Translations under genes and position numbers: made by a program
From: Endocalyx cinctus
Lineage: Eukaryota; Ascomycota; Sordariomycetes; Amphisphaeriales; Apiosporaceae
DNA length: 64,000 bases
Assembly (NCBI GenBank): GCA_001600455.1
Contig: BCKC01000007.1
Span: 3,288,019 to 3,352,018, forward strand
Reading direction: 5' to 3'
The notes under the pieces: model-generated
Databases searched by the model: none
Seen by the model: only the letters and a program-made list of their open reading frames with translations
Told to the model about the DNA's origin: nothing
Shown here: positions 57,671 through 64,000 of the stretch, one piece after another
Layout: each line of letters begins with the position of its first letter
How positions within the stretch are numbered: the first letter of the stretch is position 1

Positions 57671-59928
57671 TTATCTTTCCTCTTTTTTCTCCCCTTGATC
57701 TAGCCCTCTCTTGGAAGCAGCATTTCTCAAATCCTCGACTCGCAAGCGCTGCAAGCCCGCAAGTTCTTCGAGTTCGACCGACGGACCCATTCTTTCACGG
57801 GTCGCCGTCGATTTCCCCTGAGCATCATCTCCCACGCTCTTACCATGACGGAGATGATCCGGGTTTGGGGTTGACGAACCACCTTCCCAATGTCTAGCCT
57901 CAGGCGGCAGCGGCCGCCACCAATCTCCTGCGCGGGCGTGCCATCTTCCTCCGCACAGTTCCCATAGACGACTGGCGGCGCGCTTGTAAGCGAAGCGCTC
58001 GTCTTCGCCCGTGAAGGCGCCCGTGTTGCTGAAGTCAACCTTTTTTAGGGACTCGTCCTCGGTATGCTCGATGCCGAAATCTGAGTCCTGGTCTGGGTCG
58101 TATTCTTTGTAGAGGGAGATGTTGGGTCGGAAGGGGGACGTTTGATCCTGATACGCTTCAGCAAAGGTCTCGGAGTGCATTGCGTCGTCGTCGACGTTGA
58201 CACGTTCTTCTGTCTTCCCGTCCCGGCCTTCGGCAGGTGTAGTCAATGAAGAGGACGGAGAAGGAGAAGAAGACGAAAGAGGATTGGACGCCGGTTTTGC
58301 GTCGGGGAAGAATAAATCATCGGGGCCGGCTTCTGCCCTCACGACTAATTTGCAGCGCGCTTCGTATAGAGCATCTAACAAAGTAATGAATCTTCTGGCC
58401 TCATTTTTCTTTAGTATGGTTAGGATAGGCACCCCATCGACGATGAAGGTATGAAATGTAGAAGCCATCGAGATGTAATCGGCTGGCCCGAAGCTGGAAA
58501 CGAGCTCATTGAAGTCCCATAATACAACTCCGTCATGCTGTTGCGGGATCTTAATTCTCCGACCATACACAATCAGGGTTGAACACTGCCAGTTAATTTT
58601 ATTACGGCTTGAAAGACTTGCTAAATTTTTGGTCCATATTTCATCGTCCTCTTCATTCGAGAGAAAATAATTTTTTGGGGTAGATGAGGTAGCGTTTGTC
58701 TCAGAATTTTCATAAACGCTGGTATGAGTCGCATCAGCCTGCGTAGCAATTACTGGCTGGGTGCCGAAAGAAGCTGTGGTGTCAGCTTGGCTAGGCGCGT
58801 CTACTATAGGCGCGTAATCCATTTCTCGACGCCTCCAGTCTTTACCCCCTTCCATCTGCCAAAATTCACATCTCGCCCTTAGCACCTCGAGGAAGGTTGC
58901 AAAATCGCTGGAAGGGCCGTAAAGTTCTCCTTTACCCCGAGATTTACGTAGACCAAGAACTTGACGGATCAACCCGCTCGTCGACGGGGCGACATAGTCG
59001 TATCCCGTAGCTTTCTCAAGCTCTTCGGGCATGCGGTTTGACGAGGCAATAAGCACACCTCCCAACTGGAAGAAAGCGGTGAAGAGGTTACTCAGAATTT
59101 TGCTAGCAGCCCTGTCCGGCAGCTGAAACTCATCCAAGAAGAGAATGGGGGATTTATGAATCATCTCTCGGGCCATCCATAACAATGAATACTGATCGCC
59201 ATCGTCCTCGTCGGCTTCCGAGCGCCTCTTCCGATGGCGCTCCAATTGGGATAGAGTGTATAACATGAAAGTATTGAAATGCCAACGCTGTTTCCGACTC
59301 GTGGGTAGTCCATCGGCTAGGAGATCGAGCAGCATAGATTTACCGGTCCCTACTTCCCCTGATAGGAAAAGGCCGCGTGGTGAATCTATTTGGATTGCGG
59401 CTTCCTGGCTTGTAAGTACCCGCGTCAAAGCGAGAGTATCCTTATTACCCTGATCTCGGGCGAAGAATTGGGTAAAGAGGGGATTACGCCAAATGGGATG
59501 ACTCTTGACTGCAAGAGCTCTACTTGGCGAACCATCTTGGTTATCCGTGCCCCTGTCCAGAGCCCTAGCGAGAGCGTTTAATTTCGTACGGTATTCATCC
59601 GAAGGCGCATAATCTTTCAACCTTTGATAGACCTTTTGTAGATGAATAGCAAGTCTATGTTGGGCAGTATCAGGAGAATATAAGCCCGTGGCCAATAACG
59701 ACTGATCTGGTATACATAAGTTCACTGTCTAAGTACCCAAGGAATGTGATCCGTATGACCTTCTTTGCATAAGATTTCCAGGCCGATATTCGGATGGAAT
59801 ATGCAAAATTTACTTACTAAGGGTAATGTTAACAAGGTTGGAGACAACTATCCAGAGGTTGATATGTTTCGTACGTACCACTTGACTAGAGGATCAGTGA
59901 TAGTGACAGAAGTGATAGACCGCCTCAT
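57671..59928 (-). CDS. afg1: AFG1/LACE1-family mitochondrial ATPase
   Basis: The main exon (59701 down to 57671) encodes the ATPase: AQHRLAIHLQKVYQRLKDY, Walker A GEVGTGKS, Walker B ILFLDEF and ASSNRMPEEL. The final part carries the family DGVVLWDFNELVSSFGPADY and DDLFFPDA segments. An upstream exon is needed: ATG 59928 reads MRRSITSVTITDPLVKWY (59928-59875), the expected family N-terminus. The best phase-compatible join is donor after TAC at 59875 and acceptor ATCAG at 59702, giving 694 aa, but another phase-0 acceptor (TTAG before ACA) exists, so the junction is uncertain. Another exon with the full presequence could lie upstream, since a CCAG acceptor directly precedes ATG 59928. AFG1 proteins act in the mitochondrial inner membrane in turnover of respiratory-chain subunits. 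The protein has Ser/Asp-rich inserts not seen in short homologues. Confidence 0.88.
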
Positions 59929-61230
59929 ACTGGAAAGTCTGATCTATTGGTTCTATATACCAATCTAATTACGTGGATGGTGAAGGTGGATATCCAATCA
60001 AGATATACAGAAGTAGTTGGATGGGGTTACTCGATGACCACTGGGTAAGGAGAATAAGTAGGATGACAGTGCCATTGAGATTTCTCTCCAAAACTTGGAA
60101 GATGGAATTTTGAAATTTAATAAAATATATACAATTAATTATAAGAATAACACATTAAAAATTATGATTGGGATGATGAAAGTTGTCAATGATGCTTTGT
60201 GATCTTTCCAATTCAATATTTTTTTTAAGGAGGGACTGGAAGAGGGGTTCTCTGTTGAAGAGGTTACATACATACAGACATATGGATAGACTTAGTTATA
60301 TCCGTCATGTACGATCGATCCATCTTTATTGGAGTGGTTGTTTGATTAGGGGTCTACTGTAACGAGTCTCCACAACGGAGTTCAGTACCGAAAGTTCACG
60401 TGGTAAAATAATGGAGGTAGACGGTAGAGTCCACGGGTACAAGTAGAGGTTGTTTATAGTATAGGCTGTCTAACTGCCTGTCTGATAGGTACTTTTAGGT
60501 ACTTAAAATACTTAAAATACTTACTGGTTCAGCGCTCAGGTGAAAACATCATTTATCCCCCCTTGTTTCTATCGAAAGATCTTATTGTTTCTAGTATAAG
60601 CCAAATCAGCTATGTCTAATCACTAAAATAGCTTAGCTTAATAGCCGTTTTAGGGTACCCTTAACAATTAAAAAAATAAAATACAATAAAATCAAATAGG
60701 ACCTAAACCCGCTAAGGCTAGTCATTACCTAGGCTGTTAGATAGTATAACACCTCCATAACGTATGTATGCGTTGTCGCTCTCAAAAAAATAAATTTTTA
60801 CCAAGTCAACAAGAGGTCTGATACCCAATCAAATAATAGTCAACGTGTGAAGACCTCATCAATTATTCTTCTTTAGATTCTTCGCGAATATATCTTTTTT
60901 TTCTCTCTCTCTATACACCATCAATTTCCATTCGTATTAACTTTTTTCTCGTTTTCCCTTTTTAACCTTGTCGCGAGTAAATAAAATACAAAATTAATTT
61001 GTCCATCATCAACAACGTTCCATTTGTGTTTTTTTTTTTTTTTTCTTCTTTTCATAATGAATAAAGATTTTTCATCAACATTTCAATAATTACGGAAATA
61101 ACAACAACAATCCAATAATAGCGACATTGACCACGAATCTCGTCATCACCGTTGTCATCAACCGTCGCCGTTTCTCTATCGATTTCGAATCTATTCCTAA
61201 CCCCCAGGAACCCGAATCCCGATAATCATC
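59929..61230. other. 1.3-kb divergent spacer
   Basis: No gene seen. It is strongly AT-rich near 60110-60240 and 60600-61100, and has repeated TACTTAAAA units near 60500-60525 and a T16 tract at 61029-61044. It should contain the AFG1 and Nup133 promoters. A frame at 59765-59968 overlaps the AFG1 first exon and is not supported. Confidence 0.5.
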
Positions 61231-64000
61231 ATGTTTTCCACCGTTGTTGCGAATGGGAATCAAAATGGTTCACCCGCGACTACCGCCACGCGCAGTCGAA
61301 GACGCCAACGACCTTTAAGCTCCGACAACACTATACAACCTAAAGCTAAGCGACTAAGATCAGATCGACCCGTCGTCACTGAGCAGACCTTCGTCGATCC
61401 CACCGCGAGTCCGGAGATGTTTGAAGTCAAATCAGCAAAACCCGCGATGCTTCCGGTGAAACAAGATGGCGTCGAACAATCTCCTATACCCAAACATGAG
61501 CTCAGCGTGAGATCGAAAAAGGCACGAACCGGTGATCGCCATAGCAAAGGGGATGGCAGCACGCTTCTGGTACGAATTTTCTAAAGTAACCATTATAATA
61601 TCGTGATAGCGCTCGTGCTAATAAAATTAGGCTACCAATCCTGCATTCGATGTTAGAAAACTTCCGGCACTTCCAGATCGGATGAAGTTAGATGCTACCA
61701 GTACGTATTCTAATCCATTCCCTTACATTCCGTATCCTAACATTGTTTACTTTAGGTCGACAACATGGTTTAGCCGACAGCTCTACCGGTTATGCCGTAA
61801 GCCTCACTCATACCCACGCCTTCGTTTGGCCCTACGCGGCGTCGACGCAAACCCCCGAATCCTTCACTTTCACGCTTCCGTATCCCTCCAAACATTCGTC
61901 GGATCCTTTACCCCTCGGCGCTCTCATACCCCCATCCGCGTCTTCTTCCGAGCCTGGTCTGCTCGTAGTAATGCCCACTAGTGGTAAGGTCACTTACTGG
62001 GAATCGATATCGAGTGCTACGACCCTCGACTTCATGCGACAGCAGCGAAATGGCGTGGACGATGTAATTACTGGAATGGCGTCTAGTGAACGCGTCCTCC
62101 AGATTATTCACGCCGAATCTGCCTCGGGCTTTATTCTAGCTCTCAGCAGTGGTCGGATGGTATACCTGAGCGTACGGGATACCCATGGACGACCCAAAAT
62201 CTCGGTACAGTTCCTTCGAACGAGTTTTGGCCCGTCAAGTACCGGTATCTTCGGAAGCATTCGGAATGCTCTCTCACATTCCGGTATTCAAGGCGAAATT
62301 GCGGCAATACGATCCGATCGATTCGTCGAGCAGGCCGAGTGCGTTGTTGCCGCCGCTACATCGAGAGGTCGAGTCTATGCATGGAAAGTACATCGTGGCG
62401 GACATCATGATCTTCTCACCGACGTGGATATCCGTGGCTCACTGGTTCAGTCCATCCAACAGACCGACCAAAGAAGTGCCCGGATGCCGTCTGAATCTTT
62501 GAAGATATTGGACTTTTGCTTCGTGCCGAAAGAACTCGACGCAAAGTATTCTGAAATGAGCCAGCTCCGCCAACTATCCGATGTCGACAACCAACAACAC
62601 CTGTTATTCCTCGTATCTCTCTCAACCAAACATTCAGCCCGCTACTCCTTAGTTGAAGTAATAATCCCTAGAGGGGCTTCAGCTGATATGCCGGTTGAGA
62701 TTGGTATGGTCCGGCCTCTTACTTCTTATTCTAGCCCGGTAGATCCTCATGCTCTCGTGAAACCCCATCTTTACCTACCAAAGCCTACGATAATCGCTTT
62801 CGTCGTCTTTGGCCATGCTACCGTCGTGGCCTCGATCGCTCGACTCCCCGATTCTCCCGAAGCTCAAATATTGGAAGACAATCACCTGTTACCCCCTTCG
62901 TTCGAGGATGTTATCGACTTGCGGGAGGATCCGACACTTGAAGTTGTGGGTTCGGGCATCGAGGAGCCTCAATATTCGAGATCCGGCGCGGAAGATGTGC
63001 GCTCGTCACGCATAAAAACGAAAAACCCAGCCCTCATTCTTTTGGTACGGGGCGCTGGAACTCTCCGGATTGCCGTGACGGACGTGGAGCGATTTGGCAG
63101 CGAGAAACCGCCTCAGCTCACGGCCAAATCGAAGCTTGAACAAGCTGTATTCTTCGGAGTGAAAGAGGACAACCCACTAGTTTTTGACGTTCAGCACGAT
63201 CACCGATTTACCGACCAGGAATACGACCGCGCCGCTTTGGAACTCAGTCGGGAGATTCTAACCTCGACTGGACCACGTCTTTCCCCGCTTGCGGTACGAG
63301 TCGACGCCAACATCAAAGAGCGCGTTCGATATTTGGAGAAGATCATGACGCAGATGAAGAGCCTCAAAGTTAACCTTGGGCGTGTCACGAAATGGCAGCT
63401 CCTATGGAACGCAGAGAAGATGCATGTTGCTAGTATTCTCTGGCGAAGACACGAGGAATTCCTTCAGCTGCGACCTGAAGGTGCGAAGAAAAGCATTGTT
63501 GCAGAAATCGTCGAATACATCCGAGCCGAAGAGAAGTCCGAGCCAAACATATCCAAAGGAGAAGTCGACCCGCTTAGACACTGGTTTCTTCACGATGTCG
63601 ATAGGATGGATATCTACATAGCCTGGGCTTACGAGGTCATCAAACATAATTCGAGAGCCAACATGGAACAGGCATCTCTTTCGCGCCTGATCTTCGAGGC
63701 CGCCGAGATATACAACAGCTCGGTCCGAGATGCGCTAAGTTTTCGAATGGCCAACCTCGAGCTTTATGGATTAGCGAACGAGAAGCTCGAGAACGGGATC
63801 ATAGCCATGGACTACGTTGGCCTTCCGCAACCGTGGACGTGCAGCCCCTTTATCGTTAACAATATCAAGCGACAATTGGAGCTATCTACGGAGTGGGCGA
63901 AGCAGTATTGGAGCAAAGACGAAGTCAAAGATGCCTCGGCGGACAAGACTAGAAATCTTCTTCCGGATTTGACAGAAGTGTATCTTACCATCCTTCAGGA
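61231..64000 (+). CDS. nup133: Nucleoporin Nup133 (3' end beyond window)
   Basis: Three exons in the window: 61231-61569, 61631-61700 and 61756 to beyond 64000; introns are 61 and 55 nt, GT-AG. About 884 codons are present and the frame is still open at the edge. The N-terminus is disordered and basic (RSRRRQRPLSS; KPKAKRLR-like), as in fungal Nup133. The beta-propeller starts at about residue 137 (STGYAVSLTHTHAFVWPY) and is followed by the alpha-solenoid. Nup133 is an outer-ring part of the Y complex of the nuclear pore, binding Nup84 and membranes. Fungal Nup133 is usually about 1150-1350 aa, so roughly a quarter to a third is missing past the window. The assignment rests on the propeller start and overall layout. 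Confidence 0.88.

Noticed and set aside
1..64000. CRISPR array, prophage or bacterial operon
   Set aside because: Introns, eukaryotic protein families and gene spacing show nuclear fungal DNA; no regular direct-repeat and spacer pattern was seen.

Overview
The window looks like chromosomal DNA of a filamentous ascomycete (Pezizomycotina; a Sordariomycete is my best guess but is not proven). The evidence is intron structure and gene content: short GT-AG introns of about 52-173 nt, some with CTAAC-type branch points, and GC-richer exons in AT-richer spacers. The proteins are typical of this group: a UncA-type kinesin-3, an Mtr-like amino-acid permease, an Uds1-domain septation protein, an NLP and an Ecp2/Hce2-like secreted protein. 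Sixteen protein-coding genes can be supported, most with exon joins that I rebuilt by eye. There are also a decayed hAT transposon, a probable pseudogene region and long gene-poor spacers. No tRNA, rRNA or CRISPR array was recognised.

Layout. 1-2.9 kb: AT-rich spacer. 2.9-5.3 kb (-): four-exon Uds1-domain gene. 5.3-16.9 kb: gene desert with homopolymer tracts and a probable pseudogene at 14.4-16.0 kb. 16.9-19.2 kb (+): leukotriene-A4-hydrolase-type M1 aminopeptidase with a possible mitochondrial N-terminal extension. 21.5-26.9 kb (+): kinesin-3. 28.0-35.1 kb (+): Ecp2/Hce2-like secreted protein, neutral amino-acid permease, and NLP (NPP1-type) secreted protein. 36.0-36.6 kb (-): MARVEL membrane protein. 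38.7-39.4 kb (+): orphan protein. 40.2-40.6 kb (-): DMAC1-like mitochondrial protein. 41.7-42.1 kb (+): small single-pass membrane protein. 42.7-45.0 kb (-) and 45.5-47.2 kb (+): divergent Mpp10 and AP-3 mu. 49.7-51.2 kb (+): mitochondrial malonyl-CoA:ACP transferase. 51.8-52.8 kb: internally deleted hAT element. 53.0-55.3 kb (-): Ste20-like kinase. 56.5-57.3 kb (+) and 57.7-59.9 kb (-): convergent TRAPPC2L/Tca17-like and AFG1-like genes. 61.2 kb to the window end (+): Nup133, truncated by the window.

Most genes are conserved single-copy housekeeping functions: vesicle trafficking (kinesin-3, AP-3 mu, TRAPPC2L), mitochondria (MCT1, AFG1, DMAC1, perhaps the LTA4H form), ribosome biogenesis (Mpp10) and the nuclear pore (Nup133). 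The accessory-looking block is 28-35 kb, where two secreted effector-family genes flank an amino-acid importer on one strand. I found no clearly new multi-gene system. The most interesting leads are that effector/permease block with a predicted GPI-like tail on the Hce2-like protein, the hAT deletion derivative, a triplicated SLIDLD motif in the kinase tail, and long A-tracts just upstream of two splice acceptors.
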